Shown: positions 17,380-26,450 of the stretch, one piece after another
Position numbering within the stretch: the first letter of the stretch is position 1
Layout of the letters: each line of letters opens with the position of its first letter
Assembly: GCA_029863605.1 (NCBI GenBank)
Contig: JAOTVB010000021.1
Span: 1-62,083 of the forward strand
DNA from: Myxococcales bacterium
Lineage (GTDB): Bacteria > Myxococcota_A > Polyangia > Polyangiales > Houyiibacteriaceae
Direction: 5' to 3'
Length of the DNA stretch: 62,083 bases
Program-made: the position numbers and the translations under genes
Notes under the pieces: generated by a model
What the model was told of the DNA's origin: nothing
The model's database searches: none
The model's input: the letters and a program-made list of their open reading frames with translations, nothing else

Positions 17380-17601
17380 CTACTCGTACAGCTTCACCAC
17401 GCGCACTCCCTTGGGGGAGGCCTGCATGCACAGGTCGCAGAGGGTGCATTCGTCGACGTTGTCTTCAACGACTTCGACCGAGCTCGCCTTGGAACCGACC
17501 TTGAAGATATTGACGGGGCACACTTCGACGAGCTTGTCGGCCAGACCTGGGGTTTTTTCGATTACGCTGTTGTCGACATCCACGCGTATGAACATAGCCA
17601 T
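17380..17601 (-). CDS. Small ferredoxin with a single [4Fe-4S] site
   Basis: A 73-residue cytoplasmic electron carrier related to bacterial 2[4Fe-4S] ferredoxins. It keeps only one cluster's ligands: the Cys of EVCPVNIF plus CTLCDLC. The first CxxCxxC is absent and the Cys that would precede Pro after the second motif is Ser (CMQASP). This leaves exactly the four ligands of one [4Fe-4S] cluster. It starts 17 bp downstream of the SucD-like gene and is the last gene of that operon, so it may serve a redox step linked to the CoA-ester pathway. The redox partner is unknown. Confidence 0.82.
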   Translation of the reverse strand: MAMFIRVDVDNSVIEKTPGLADKLVEVCPVNIFKVGSKASSVEVVEDNVDECTLCDLCMQASPKGVRVVKLYE

Positions 17602-17618
17602 GATGAATCCTCTGCCGC

Positions 17619-18518
17619 TCAGTTTCCGATGCGCTCTCGGACGAGGTTTGGGATGTCGCCGATCTCTTCGGCAACGGAGATTCCGGCCTCTCGCATCCTG
17701 CGCATTTTGTCGGCTGGCGAATCGACCTTCTTGTTTACGACCGTGCCTGCATGGCCGAAGCTCATCCCGGGCATCTCGTCCATGAAGCGACCCGCCACGA
17801 ATGCCACGATCGGAAGGCGGCTTTTGTGTTCTTGGGTCCAGCGTGCGAGCTCGGCTTCGGCGGTGCCCCCAGGCTCGGCGTAGATCACCACGGCCTTGGT
17901 TTCTTCATCCGCCTCGAACAGCGGAATCAGGTCCACGTAAGTCGACCCGATCACCGGGTCACCGCCGATCGAAATCGCCGTGCTCACCCCGAGCCCCGAG
18001 AGGGTCAGGGCGTTGCAGATTTCGGTGGTCATCCCGCCCGAACGCGACATCACGCCGACGACTCCCGGCTTGAAGGCCTTGCGGCAGTCGACCGCAGGCC
18101 CACCAAGGCTTCCAAAACGGCACACATCGGGCACGATGATGCCGAGACAGTTTGGGCCGATCATCCGAGCGCCGTGGAGCGCCGCATACTCGACCACCGC
18201 GGAGGCGTCCTTGCGCGGAATGCCTTCGGTGATGATGATGATCTCCTTGATCCCAGCATCGATCGCCTCGTATGCGGCGTCTGGTGCAAAGGCAAGCGGT
18301 ACTGTGATGACGGTTCCGTCGACCCGTTGCGTCTCGGTGATCTCGCGGACGGTGTCGTAGACCGGAACGCCGTACACCTCGCGACCCCCCTTGCCGGGAG
18401 TGACGCCACCGATGATCTTGGAGCCGTACTCCAGGCACTCGCGAGTGAAGTTCAAGGCCTCACGCCCGGTGATGCCTTGGACGATGAACTGGAAATCTTC
18501 GTGAATGATGACGGCCAT
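17619..18518 (-). CDS. SucD-like alpha subunit of an ADP-forming CoA ligase
   Basis: A 299-residue protein of the succinyl-CoA synthetase alpha family. It contains the CoA-binding Rossmann region (FIVQGITGREALNFTRECLEYG, GGVTPGKGG), the GPNCLGII motif, SRSGGMTTEI, and the phosphorylated-His segment MSFGHAGTVV. Such ligases activate a dicarboxylate with ATP and CoA. The start MAVIIHEDF at 18518 is preferred over the longer frame, and the partner subunit ends 11 bp upstream. Because malyl-CoA and CitE-like lyases precede it, malate or a related acid is a more likely substrate than succinate; this is inference. Confidence 0.85.
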   Translation of the reverse strand: MAVIIHEDFQFIVQGITGREALNFTRECLEYGSKIIGGVTPGKGGREVYGVPVYDTVREITETQRVDGTVITVPLAFAPDAAYEAIDAGIKEIIIITEGIPRKDASAVVEYAALHGARMIGPNCLGIIVPDVCRFGSLGGPAVDCRKAFKPGVVGVMSRSGGMTTEICNALTLSGLGVSTAISIGGDPVIGSTYVDLIPLFEADEETKAVVIYAEPGGTAEAELARWTQEHKSRLPIVAFVAGRFMDEMPGMSFGHAGTVVNKKVDSPADKMRRMREAGISVAEEIGDIPNLVRERIGN

Positions 18519-18529
18519 TGCAGATCCTT

Positions 18530-19723
18530 CTAGCCAACTTTCTCCACGGCACGCCTCGCCGCTTCGCTGATCGAAACCGTGCGATCGCAATACTCGACGC
18601 CGTACTTTTGGAGGATCTTGGCCGCGTCGGCCTCCCAGGCTCCCGGGACGCGGAAGATCAGAATCTTGTCTGCGGGCTCGAACCCGAGCTCGGTGATGCC
18701 CTTGATGACGCCACGCGCCACGAGGTCGGCCCGCGTATTCGAAACCACGTTGGACATGACGGCGATCTTGTCGACGCCCGGCTTGCTCAGGACTAGCTTG
18801 GTGAGCCTGCGAGCCTTGTCGACGCTCGGATTACCGCCTATCGCCGCGTAATTGGCCGGTCGACCACCATGCTTTCGCACCGCATCAGTCAACGTCAGCG
18901 AGCCTCCACCGGCGCCGATGACCAGGCCGATGTTGCCGTCGAACTCGGCGATCGGGCTGATGATACCTCGAGGGTCCTCGGCGTCGATCCGCGCACCCTC
19001 GAGCTCGAACGCCGTCGGTTCGCGCACTTGGCGAAGATCGTCCTTGGCGAAACCGAGCTCGTCGAGCATCGGCCGTTGCCGATGGCGTGCTTCGATCTCG
19101 AGATCGGCCTCGACGTCGAGCACGGCAAAGTTGCCTTCTCCAAGCTTGACCAGCGACGTGATATCGAGGTCCGCGAGGTCATACTTGAGAAAGAGCCGCG
19201 CGAGCCCGGACACGATGCGGGTCATGCGCTTCAGATCATTGCCCCCGAGCGCAAGGGACTTAGCGAGCTCTTTGGCGATGTAATCGGAGAAGGGATAGAG
19301 CGCCGAGAAGTGCCGACGGACGATGCGCTCGGGGTGCGTATCGCTGAGGTCGTCGATCTTGCCGGCCATGTTGCTGGCTGCGATGACAGGAAGCTTGGTG
19401 GTGCCGTCATACGTGAAGCTCAGGCTGTACACCGCTTCGCCGGTCGGTCTCGCCTCGACGAGGATGCCGTTGGGCTTGCGACCGCCATCGTCGAGCTCGA
19501 GCAGCTTGGCAGCGGCGGTTTTTGCACCGGCAGGATCAGCCGCGTCTTTGACCGACGCAGCGGTGAGGCCGGGGGCGATGACCTGGGCCTTCAAAATGAC
19601 GGGTCCGCCGATCTTCGAGGCCGCCTTCTTGGCCTCGTCGGCCGTCTTGACTACTTCGCTCTGAACGAGCGGAATCCCGTGCTTTTTGAGGAGTTGCTTC
19701 GCTTCGAATTCGTAAAAGCGCAT
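18530..19723 (-). CDS. SucC-like beta subunit (ATP-grasp) of a CoA ligase
   Basis: A 397-residue ATP-grasp protein. The N-terminus MRFYEFEAKQLLKKHGIPLV and IGGPVILKAQVIAPG match the beta subunit of succinyl-CoA synthetase. The usual Gly-rich KAQVxAGGRGKAGGV loop is altered (KAQVIAPGLTAASV), so it is divergent. The C-terminal ligase domain is recognisable: EFDGNIGLVIGAGGGSLTLTDAV, GGRPANYAAIGGNPS. It pairs with the alpha subunit at 17619. The divergence supports a role other than the TCA cycle, for example malate-CoA ligase-like or itaconate/citramalate activation. Confidence 0.8.
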   Translation of the reverse strand: MRFYEFEAKQLLKKHGIPLVQSEVVKTADEAKKAASKIGGPVILKAQVIAPGLTAASVKDAADPAGAKTAAAKLLELDDGGRKPNGILVEARPTGEAVYSLSFTYDGTTKLPVIAASNMAGKIDDLSDTHPERIVRRHFSALYPFSDYIAKELAKSLALGGNDLKRMTRIVSGLARLFLKYDLADLDITSLVKLGEGNFAVLDVEADLEIEARHRQRPMLDELGFAKDDLRQVREPTAFELEGARIDAEDPRGIISPIAEFDGNIGLVIGAGGGSLTLTDAVRKHGGRPANYAAIGGNPSVDKARRLTKLVLSKPGVDKIAVMSNVVSNTRADLVARGVIKGITELGFEPADKILIFRVPGAWEADAAKILQKYGVEYCDRTVSISEAARRAVEKVG

Positions 19724-19757
19724 AGTGGAACGGGGAGACTAGCCCCTCTCCTCTGCG

Positions 19758-20630
19758 TTACGCAAGGGGCCTGATCGCGTTGGCCAGAGCGACGACACGC
19801 TTGGCATGGTCGACGTGCAGTTTTTCGATCAACTTGCCGTCCACCACCACCACACCCCTGCCCTGTGCTTCCGCCTCGGCATAGGCTTCGATGATCTCTT
19901 GGGAGAGCCTGACCTCTTCGTCGGACGGTGCGAACACCTCGTTCGCCGCGGCGAGCTGTTTCGGATGGATCAGCGTCTTTCCATCGAAGCCAAGCTCTGC
20001 CCCCTGGCGACAGGAATCGACGAAACCTTCGTGGTCGTTCAGGTCGAGATAGACCCCATCAAGGATCGCGATCCGGGCTGCCCGTGCAGCAAGCATGCAC
20101 AAGCCCAAGGACGTGATGAGCGGGAGCCGCATCGCAGTATGCTGCGCCTGGAGATCCTTGGCGAGATCCGACGTACCCATGACCAAGCCTCCGACACGCG
20201 GGCTCGCATCCGCGATTTCCTCGGCGTGCAGCATCGCCCGCGGGTTCTCCATCATGCACCAAATCGCTAACTCAGGAGCCGCACCATGTGCTATCAACAC
20301 CGATTCAGCCTGACGCACCATTTCCGCGCTTTCGACTTTTGGAAGCAGGATCGCGTCGGCGCCGATCGCCGCGACCGCAGCCAGGTCGTCGTACCCCCAC
20401 GGCGTGTTCAGCCCGTTGGTGCGGATCAGGATCTCGCGCTTGCCGTAGCCACCAGCCTCGACGGTTTGGATGACTTGGGTGCGGGCGGTCACCTTGGCCT
20501 CCGGGGCGACGGCGTCTTCTAGATCGAAGATCAAGGCGTCTGCCGGAAGGGTTCGGCTCTTGTCGAGGGCCCGCGCGTTCGAGCCGGGCATGTACAATAC
20601 ACTTCGACGAGGTCGATGCGTTGCGGTCAT
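19758..20630 (-). CDS. CitE/HpcH-type CoA-ester lyase
   Basis: A 290-residue TIM-barrel enzyme of the CitE-like family. It shows RRSVLYMPGSNARALDKSRTLPADALIFDLEDAVAPEAK, the family's metal/substrate-binding start, then ILLPKVESAEMV, CMMENPRAM and the GTSDLAKDL loop, and ends with DGKTLIHPKQL. Members cleave malyl-, citramalyl- or citryl-CoA or hydrolyse malyl-CoA. The start at 20630 (MTATHRPRRS) leaves 8 bp after the upstream lyase stop. Having two lyases in one operon suggests one is a lyase and the other a thioesterase or handles a different CoA ester. Confidence 0.85.
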   Translation of the reverse strand: MTATHRPRRSVLYMPGSNARALDKSRTLPADALIFDLEDAVAPEAKVTARTQVIQTVEAGGYGKREILIRTNGLNTPWGYDDLAAVAAIGADAILLPKVESAEMVRQAESVLIAHGAAPELAIWCMMENPRAMLHAEEIADASPRVGGLVMGTSDLAKDLQAQHTAMRLPLITSLGLCMLAARAARIAILDGVYLDLNDHEGFVDSCRQGAELGFDGKTLIHPKQLAAANEVFAPSDEEVRLSQEIIEAYAEAEAQGRGVVVVDGKLIEKLHVDHAKRVVALANAIRPLA

Positions 20631-20638
20631 CGAAGCTC

Positions 20639-21688
20639 CTAGAACTGGTACGCCCGCTTGAGCTCGGTGTCTTTTTCGGCGAGCTTGCGCGCGAGCTCGA
20701 CCATCACCTTGCATTGCTTGTACGTCGCATCGTCCTGCATTTTTCCGTCGATCATGACGGCGCCGGTGCCGTCACCCATCTCTTCGATGACGCGCTTTGC
20801 CCAAAGCACCTCGTCGACCGGCGGGCTGAAGACCTTCTTGGCGATGTCGATCTGCACGGGGTGAAGCGACCATGCGCCGACGCAACCGAGTAAGAAGGCA
20901 TTCCGGAACTGGTCTTCGCAAGCAACCGTGTCCCGGATGTCTCCAAACGGGCCGTAGTACGCGAAGATGCCATTTGCGACACACGCATCGACCATCCGCG
21001 CGATCGTGTAATGCCAGAGGTCCTGTTGGGCGGTTTCGCGTGGTGCGTCGAGATCGTCCGGCTCCGGATCGGTGCGTACCAAGTAGCCAGGGTGACCGCC
21101 GCCGACACGGGTGGTCTTCATGCGACGCGATGCGGCCAGATCCGCAGGGCCCAAGCTCATTCCCTGCATGCGCGGGCTCGCCCCGGCAATCTCTTCGACG
21201 TTCGCTACGCCGAGGGCGGTCTCGAGGATTGCGTGCACCAGAATCGGACGCTTGAGCTCGGCACGCGCCTCGAGCTGCGCGAGAAAACGGTCGACGTAGT
21301 GAATGTCCCAAGGCCCTTCGATCTTCGGCACCATGATGACGTCGACCTTATCCCCCACCTCTTGCACGATTCGCATCATGTCATCGAGGAACCAGGGGCT
21401 ATCGAGGCTGTTGACGCGCGTCCAAAGCTGGCAGTCGCCAAAATCGTTCTCTTTGGCGATTTTCACGAACCCTTCGCGGGCATCGACCTTGTTGTCGGCT
21501 TGAATCGCGTCTTCGAGGTTTCCGAGGAGCACATCGCACTTGGCGGCGATGCTCGGCGCTTTGGCCGCCATCTTGGGGTTGCTGGGGTCGAAGAAGTGGA
21601 TCATCCGCGACGGCCGAAACGGGATTTCCCGCACGGGCGCTGGAGCCCCGATGGCCATGGGTTTGAAGAAGTCCTTCGCGTTGCGCAT
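20639..21688 (-). CDS. mcl: Malyl-CoA/beta-methylmalyl-CoA lyase, Chloroflexus-type
   Basis: A 349-residue CitE-fold lyase. From memory it closely follows the trifunctional malyl-CoA lyase of Chloroflexus: [11 protein letters not shown] at the start, [41 protein letters not shown] (here VDVIMVP), [56 protein letters not shown], and [11 protein letters not shown]. The enzyme cleaves (S)-malyl-CoA to glyoxylate and acetyl-CoA and related C5 esters. The start at 21688 (MRNAKDFF) aligns with the Chloroflexus start and has AGGG upstream. It is first in the operon, only 15 bp from the divergent LLM gene. Confidence 0.88.
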   Translation of the reverse strand: MRNAKDFFKPMAIGAPAPVREIPFRPSRMIHFFDPSNPKMAAKAPSIAAKCDVLLGNLEDAIQADNKVDAREGFVKIAKENDFGDCQLWTRVNSLDSPWFLDDMMRIVQEVGDKVDVIMVPKIEGPWDIHYVDRFLAQLEARAELKRPILVHAILETALGVANVEEIAGASPRMQGMSLGPADLAASRRMKTTRVGGGHPGYLVRTDPEPDDLDAPRETAQQDLWHYTIARMVDACVANGIFAYYGPFGDIRDTVACEDQFRNAFLLGCVGAWSLHPVQIDIAKKVFSPPVDEVLWAKRVIEEMGDGTGAVMIDGKMQDDATYKQCKVMVELARKLAEKDTELKRAYQF

Positions 21689-21703
21689 GGTGTACCCTAG
21701 CAT

Positions 21704-22576
21704 ATGGAAATCGGGATGAACCTGCCGGTCATGGCACCGGGGCTCGACAGAAAAACCTTCTTGAAGTGGTGCGAGCGGATCGACTCGGGGCCATTCGCCA
21801 GCATCGCAGCGGGCGAGCGCATCTCCTTTTACAATCCCGACATGACGGCCGCCCTGTCTGCGGCAGCGGTGCTCACCGAGCGCGTCAAAGTCGTGAGCGA
21901 CGTGTTCGTGCCGATGCTTCATCACCCCGTGATGCTCGCCAAACAGTTGGCCACGATCGACGTGCTTTCGGGCGGCCGCTTGGTCGCAGGGTTGGGGGTC
22001 GGCGGGCGCGAACAGGACTACCAGTCCGTGGATGCGCCCCTTGGGAGGCGCCTGACCCGTCTCGCGGAAAGCGTCGAAACGATGCGAAGCGTGTGGCGCG
22101 GCGATCCCGTGGTCGAAGGCGCGCTCCCCGTCGGGCCCGCTCCGGTTCAGAAGGGCGGGCCCAAACTGTTGGCGGGGTCACTCATGGTCGAATCGATCGA
22201 AGTCGCATCGAAATGGGCGGACGGTCTATGCGGCTTCAGCTTCGGGCCGGCACGCGCAGAGATGGACCTGCAATTCGAGGCGGCGCGGCGATCTTGGAAG
22301 GCGCGAGGCAGGCCGGAACCTTGGCTCGGCACGGGGTTTTGGTATGCGCTCGGACCGAACGCACGCGCGCAACTCGATGGGTACCTCGACCGGTATTTGA
22401 ACTTCATGGCGCCGGTGGCGCGGGAGAACGTCAAACAGATCTGCATCGCGACGACGCCGCAGGCCTTGAAAGACGCGCTCCGGCAAGCCGAAGATGCTGG
22501 CGCCGACGACGTGCTGCTGGTTCCAACGACTTCGGATCCAGACGATGTTCACCGCGTCGCAGACATCCTCGGCTAG
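21704..22576 (+). CDS. LLM-class flavin-dependent oxidoreductase
   Basis: A 290-residue TIM-barrel protein of the luciferase-like monooxygenase family (FMN or F420 dependent). Motifs: [38 protein letters not shown], then [18 protein letters not shown], and a C-terminal [25 protein letters not shown]. It starts 15 bp from the divergent malyl-CoA lyase start (ATG 21704; a second ATG at 21716 is possible), so both promoters must overlap the opposite gene. The substrate is unknown. Confidence 0.85.
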   Translation: MEIGMNLPVMAPGLDRKTFLKWCERIDSGPFASIAAGERISFYNPDMTAALSAAAVLTERVKVVSDVFVPMLHHPVMLAKQLATIDVLSGGRLVAGLGVGGREQDYQSVDAPLGRRLTRLAESVETMRSVWRGDPVVEGALPVGPAPVQKGGPKLLAGSLMVESIEVASKWADGLCGFSFGPARAEMDLQFEAARRSWKARGRPEPWLGTGFWYALGPNARAQLDGYLDRYLNFMAPVARENVKQICIATTPQALKDALRQAEDAGADDVLLVPTTSDPDDVHRVADILG

Positions 22577-22608
22577 CCGATCCCGGTTCGTTGCTGCCCT
22601 CGAGACGA

Positions 22609-22644
22609 CGAAATAACGTTGAAGGTGCAACCGAAATAGCGTTG
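22609..22644. promoter_or_regulatory. Direct repeat upstream of the sigma54 activator gene
   Basis: CGAAATAACGTTG (22609-22621) and CGAAATAGCGTTG (22632-22644) are 12 of 13 identical with a 23-bp period, close to two helical turns. They lie 32 bp before the GTG of the NorR-like gene. They may be a binding site for that activator or another regulator. I could not find a clear -24/-12 promoter here. Confidence 0.4.
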
Positions 22645-22675
22645 CGCCACGACATCTCGGTCCCATAGTTATCGA

Positions 22676-24211
22676 GTGACGGAGCTTCAGGATTATACGC
22701 GCGATCTTCACGCCCTGGCCGAGCTCGCAAGCCAGCCAAACCAGCTCGAAACCGTGCTTCACCATGCGCTCGCGGCCCTCCGCGACGTCGTTCCGTACGA
22801 CCTCGCAGCGGTTTTGGCTCTGGAGGGGGAGGAGCTGATCGTCGAGGTCGCGGACGGCCCACTGGCCAACGAGCGAGTTCGCCGACACCGCTTGCGGCTA
22901 CATGACTTCCCCACCATCGTCCGCGCACTCGAGACCCGAAAGCCGATCGCGCTCGAGGAGCACAACCATGCCGGCGACGAGGGTGACCCCTATGACGGCG
23001 TCCTCGACTTGGAGCACGGTCACTCGTGCATGGTCGTTCCGTTGTACGCAGCCGACCGCTCGCTCGGGATCATCACACTCGATCGAAGGGTCTGCGAGAC
23101 CTATCGGCCTGAGGCCGTGGAGCTTGCCGGCGTGTACGGGCAACTCGTGTCCTACGCGATGTTGTTCGCCCAACAATCGCGGCTGCTCGACCGCTACCGG
23201 CTCGCGCTCAAGGAGCAGAATCGCCTCTTGGTCGAGGAGTCCGGCGGGTCCCAAGCCTGCCACGCCATCGAATCCAGTCGTTCTCCGCAAATGCGGCGGT
23301 TGGCCGAGCTGGCGAAACAGGGCGCAGCGTCGGACATCCCCATCTTGATCCGCGGAGAGACCGGCACCGGTAAAGAGGTGCTCGCCCAGGCCGTTCATGC
23401 TTGGAGTGGCCGCGTCGAGGAACCGTTCGTGAAGCTCAACTGTGCGGCAATCCCGGAGAACCTCGTCGAAAGCGAGCTTTTTGGACACGTCAAAGGCGCC
23501 TTCTCGGGGGCCGATCGCCGCCGTCCGGGGCGGTTTCTGACCGCGAATGGCGGGACGCTCCTGCTGGACGAAATCGCTGACATGCCGCTCTCCGCGCAGA
23601 GCAAGTTGCTACGTGTGTTGCAGGAGGGGACTTTCGAGCCCGTCGGTTCGGACGAAATGATCCGGGTAGACGTTCGGGTCATCGCCGCGTCGCACGCGGA
23701 CCTCGAAAGGGCGATCACAGATGGCAGTTTTCGTTCTGATTTATACTACCGCCTCGCTGCGTTCCCCCTCGAGCTTCCCGCCCTGCGCGATCGCCTCGAA
23801 GACGTTCCAGTGATTGCCGAGCAATTCCTCGAGCAGCTAGCGGAACGCACGGGTCGCGGGCCGTGGACACTGAGTGACGCTGCCCTCGATGCAGTCATGA
23901 ATCGAAGCTGGCCCGGAAATGTGCGCGAGCTGGTCAATACGCTCGAGCGCGCTACGATCCTGCGACCAGACGGCGTGATCGACCCAGCGCATCTTGCATT
24001 GGGCGGCACCGAAACGGCCAGCCCACCGTCGGCGGCGGGCGAAAACCTCTCGAGCATGCTGCCCTTGTACGAGCACGAACGACGCTACCTCGCACAGGCG
24101 CTGCGACGAACCAACGGCAAGATCTACGGCGCCGACGGTGCGGCCCAACTCCTCGGGCTCAAGCCCACGACTCTGCAGAGCAAGCTCAAAAAACACGGTC
24201 TCAAGAACTAG
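22676..24211 (+). CDS. NorR-type sigma54-dependent transcriptional activator
   Basis: A 511-residue regulator, start GTG at 22676. A GAF sensor domain (about 10-170) is followed by a AAA+ domain with Walker A GETGTGKE (residues 227-234), the sigma54-contact loop as GAFSGA (274-279, with Ser for the usual Thr), and Walker B GGTLLLDEIADM. The C-terminal Fis-type HTH is YLAQALRRTNGKIYGADGAAQLLGLKPTTLQSKLKKHGLK in two segments. Such proteins sense a small ligand through GAF and activate sigma54 promoters. Candidate targets are the LLM gene and the malyl-CoA lyase operon next to it. Confidence 0.9.
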   Translation: MTELQDYTRDLHALAELASQPNQLETVLHHALAALRDVVPYDLAAVLALEGEELIVEVADGPLANERVRRHRLRLHDFPTIVRALETRKPIALEEHNHAGDEGDPYDGVLDLEHGHSCMVVPLYAADRSLGIITLDRRVCETYRPEAVELAGVYGQLVSYAMLFAQQSRLLDRYRLALKEQNRLLVEESGGSQACHAIESSRSPQMRRLAELAKQGAASDIPILIRGETGTGKEVLAQAVHAWSGRVEEPFVKLNCAAIPENLVESELFGHVKGAFSGADRRRPGRFLTANGGTLLLDEIADMPLSAQSKLLRVLQEGTFEPVGSDEMIRVDVRVIAASHADLERAITDGSFRSDLYYRLAAFPLELPALRDRLEDVPVIAEQFLEQLAERTGRGPWTLSDAALDAVMNRSWPGNVRELVNTLERATILRPDGVIDPAHLALGGTETASPPSAAGENLSSMLPLYEHERRYLAQALRRTNGKIYGADGAAQLLGLKPTTLQSKLKKHGLKN

Positions 24212-24249
24212 GCCGCGTGTTATAAGGTGCGATCTCAGGAGGTAAGGTC

Positions 24250-24507
24250 ATGAGAGCCATCATCGTCGCCGTGTTTGTGGTCGGTGCGTTCGTCGCCGGG
24301 TTGTTTGCCACGCAGATCAACCCCGTCGCCGCCGACACTCCCGCGAAGAGAAATCAGTGGCAGTATCAGTGCTTCGAAGCGTCCGATGTGGCGCAAGTGA
24401 CGGTGCGGTCCAACAAAATGGGAGAGCAGGGCTGGGAGCTCGTGACCTCCGCCGGCGGCGCCGCTTCTACACTGTGGTGCTTCAAGCGTCCGCTCTGGAA
24501 GAAGTAA
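24250..24507 (+). CDS. Small exported protein, DUF4177-like
   Basis: An 85-residue protein with a signal peptide or N-terminal membrane anchor (IIVAVFVVGAFVAGLFATQINPVAA). The mature part QWQYQCFEA-DVAQVTVRSNKMGEQGWELVTSAGG-LWCFKRPL has the WEYK...LN..G..GWELV...G...FKR pattern of DUF4177-like small domains. A strong Shine-Dalgarno sequence (AGGAGG at 24237-24242) precedes the ATG. Two Cys may form a disulphide. Function unknown. Confidence 0.7.
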   Translation: MRAIIVAVFVVGAFVAGLFATQINPVAADTPAKRNQWQYQCFEASDVAQVTVRSNKMGEQGWELVTSAGGAASTLWCFKRPLWKK

Positions 24508-24511
24508 AGAA

Positions 24512-24534
24512 GGTCCCGCGCGCAAGAAGGGACC
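24512..24534 (+). terminator. Possible hairpin after the small exported protein
   Basis: GGTCCC (24512-24517) and GGGACC (24529-24534) form a perfect 6-bp stem with an 11-nt loop just after the stop. No T-run follows, so it is a weak terminator candidate. Confidence 0.25.
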
Positions 24535-24613
24535 AATGCCTTCTTTGGGTCGATCCGGAAACGGGGCTTCCGAACGAAGGGGAATCGAAGCCAGATCTTG
24601 ATTCAGGGCACCG

Positions 24614-25462
24614 ATGTCGTTTTTCGATGATAAACAAGTTCGGCTGAACATCGACCGGCTTCCGATCGCGTTCGATGACTACGGCTTCGACCGATTCGGC
24701 CTTTCAAAAAAGGCGTTGATTCGCGCCTACTCGCCAGTGGCCTACCTCTACCGTCACTACCTGAAGGTCACCGCCTTCGGGATGGAGTTCATTCCACGGC
24801 AGGGGCGCGCGCTCGTCGTCGCAAACCACTCCGGAGGCATCGGCGCCGACGCGGCCATGATCTTCACGTCGCTCATCCTAAACGACGAAGCGCCCCGCCT
24901 CGGCCAGGGGATGGCGGAGTATTTCCTGACGCGGTCCCCATTTGCGTCGGTCGCGCTGAGTCGGCTCGGGCATCTTACCGGCCTCCCCGAGCACGGTGAG
25001 CAATTGCTTTCTGACGAGCGACTCGTCGTGGTATTTCCCGAGGGGGCGGCCGGAGCCGGCAAGCTCTACAAAGACCGCTACAAGCTCCTCCGGTTCGGGA
25101 CCGGCTTCATGCGCCTCGCGCTCAAGACCGGCACGCCCGTCATCCCGTGCGCCTTCATCGGCGGCGAGGAAGCGTTCCCGCAGCTCTTTCACATCAAGTG
25201 GCTCGCCAAGCTCGTAAACGGGCCGTTCGTGCCAGTCGCACCCCAGCTCGTGCTTTTTCCACTGCCGGTCGCGTGTCAGGTGTACTACGGCCTACCCATG
25301 CACTTCGAGGGAGACGGGTCGGAGCCTGACCACGTCATTCAAGAGTACGTCGACCAAGTCCGTGCCTCGATGGAACGACTGATCAGCACGGGGCTCGACG
25401 CGCGACCCCAAGCCTTCATGTTTGAGAAGATGCGAGGCTCAAAGGAAGACACCTCACGATGA
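24614..25462 (+). CDS. Lysophospholipid acyltransferase family protein
   Basis: A 282-residue acyltransferase. The catalytic His is in [12 protein letters not shown] (the H-x6-D spacing seen in MGAT-like members of the LPLAT family). FPEG is present in [13 protein letters not shown], and [25 protein letters not shown] follows, as is usual. It likely transfers an acyl chain to a lipid acceptor at the inner membrane. The stop overlaps the start of the SDR-like gene by 4 bp (ATGA), so the two are translationally coupled. Confidence 0.85.
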   Translation: MSFFDDKQVRLNIDRLPIAFDDYGFDRFGLSKKALIRAYSPVAYLYRHYLKVTAFGMEFIPRQGRALVVANHSGGIGADAAMIFTSLILNDEAPRLGQGMAEYFLTRSPFASVALSRLGHLTGLPEHGEQLLSDERLVVVFPEGAAGAGKLYKDRYKLLRFGTGFMRLALKTGTPVIPCAFIGGEEAFPQLFHIKWLAKLVNGPFVPVAPQLVLFPLPVACQVYYGLPMHFEGDGSEPDHVIQEYVDQVRASMERLISTGLDARPQAFMFEKMRGSKEDTSR

Positions 25463-26370
25463 AGATCTTGATCACCGGAATCAGTGGAACCTTGGCACGA
25501 GGTGTGGCGTACCGACTCGTGCAACGCGGGCATCAGGTCATCGGCATCGATCGACGTCCATGGCCCGACGTGCCCGAGGGCGTCGAGATGCACCAAGCCG
25601 ACATCCGGAAGCGCCCCGCCGAAGATGTATTTCGAACGGCAAGACCCGATGCGCTGGTTCACATGGCGACCGTCACGCATTTCACGACCGGCACTGAGGA
25701 GCGCTATCGAATCAACTTGGGCGGCACCCGCAAGCTCTTCGAGTACTGCCACGAATACGGCGTGGGTCAGTCGGTGTTCGTGGGTCGACACACCGTCTAC
25801 GGCGCAAGTCCAGACTCGCCGCTCTACCATACGGAAGACGAGCCTCCTCTGGCGGGTGCGGCTTTCAAGGAGCTCGCTGACCTGGTGGCAGCCGATTTAT
25901 ATGCTGGAAGCGCGCTCTGGCGATGGCCCGAGATCGACACGGCCGTCCTCCGCCTCTGCTACTTCCTCGGCCCAAGCCGAGGCGGCACGCTCGCAAGTTT
26001 CCTGTCGAAGACCCGCGTTCCGATGGTCATGGGCTTCGATCCTCTCTACCAACTCATGCACGAGTGGGATGCGGAGGAGGCGATTACCTTGGCAGTCGAG
26101 AAACGGCTCCGGGGCGTGTTCAATGTCGCTGGCCCTCCCCCGGTCCCGCTGTCGACCGTCGTGGCAGCCACCGGCAAACGCGGCATCCCGATCCCCGAGC
26201 CTCTGTACTCGAGCGTCCTCGGCCGTTTCGGTTTCCCCTACTTGCCCGACGACGCAATCGCGCACGTGAAGTACCCGATCGTCATCGACAACAAAGCCTT
26301 CGTCGAAGCCACCGGCTTCGAGCCACGCTATTCGGCCAAACAGACCATGGAAGGCTTCCGCTGGAACTAG
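25459..26370 (+). CDS. Extended SDR/epimerase-fold protein lacking catalytic Ser and Tyr
   Basis: A 303-residue NAD-dependent epimerase-like protein. The cofactor motif is intact ([12 protein letters not shown]). The region that should carry the active site reads VGRHTVYG and then GAAFKELAD: Lys137 is kept but the Tyr four residues before it is Gly133, and the Ser/Thr before VYG is Arg. It may bind a nucleotide without classical SDR chemistry, or use another residue. It is coupled to the acyltransferase at 24614, which suggests a shared role in lipid metabolism. Confidence 0.75.
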   Translation: MKILITGISGTLARGVAYRLVQRGHQVIGIDRRPWPDVPEGVEMHQADIRKRPAEDVFRTARPDALVHMATVTHFTTGTEERYRINLGGTRKLFEYCHEYGVGQSVFVGRHTVYGASPDSPLYHTEDEPPLAGAAFKELADLVAADLYAGSALWRWPEIDTAVLRLCYFLGPSRGGTLASFLSKTRVPMVMGFDPLYQLMHEWDAEEAITLAVEKRLRGVFNVAGPPPVPLSTVVAATGKRGIPIPEPLYSSVLGRFGFPYLPDDAIAHVKYPIVIDNKAFVEATGFEPRYSAKQTMEGFRWN

Positions 26371-26450
26371 GCGATAGCGTGGGGGCGGTGGGGCGGGACC
26401 AATTGCCGGCCGAAGGCCTCCTGGAATGAGCGCTTCCTCGCTCGCTTTCT

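Noticed and set aside
22620..22660. Sigma54 promoter before the NorR-like gene
   Set aside because: No GG and GC pair at the required 10-base spacing is present.
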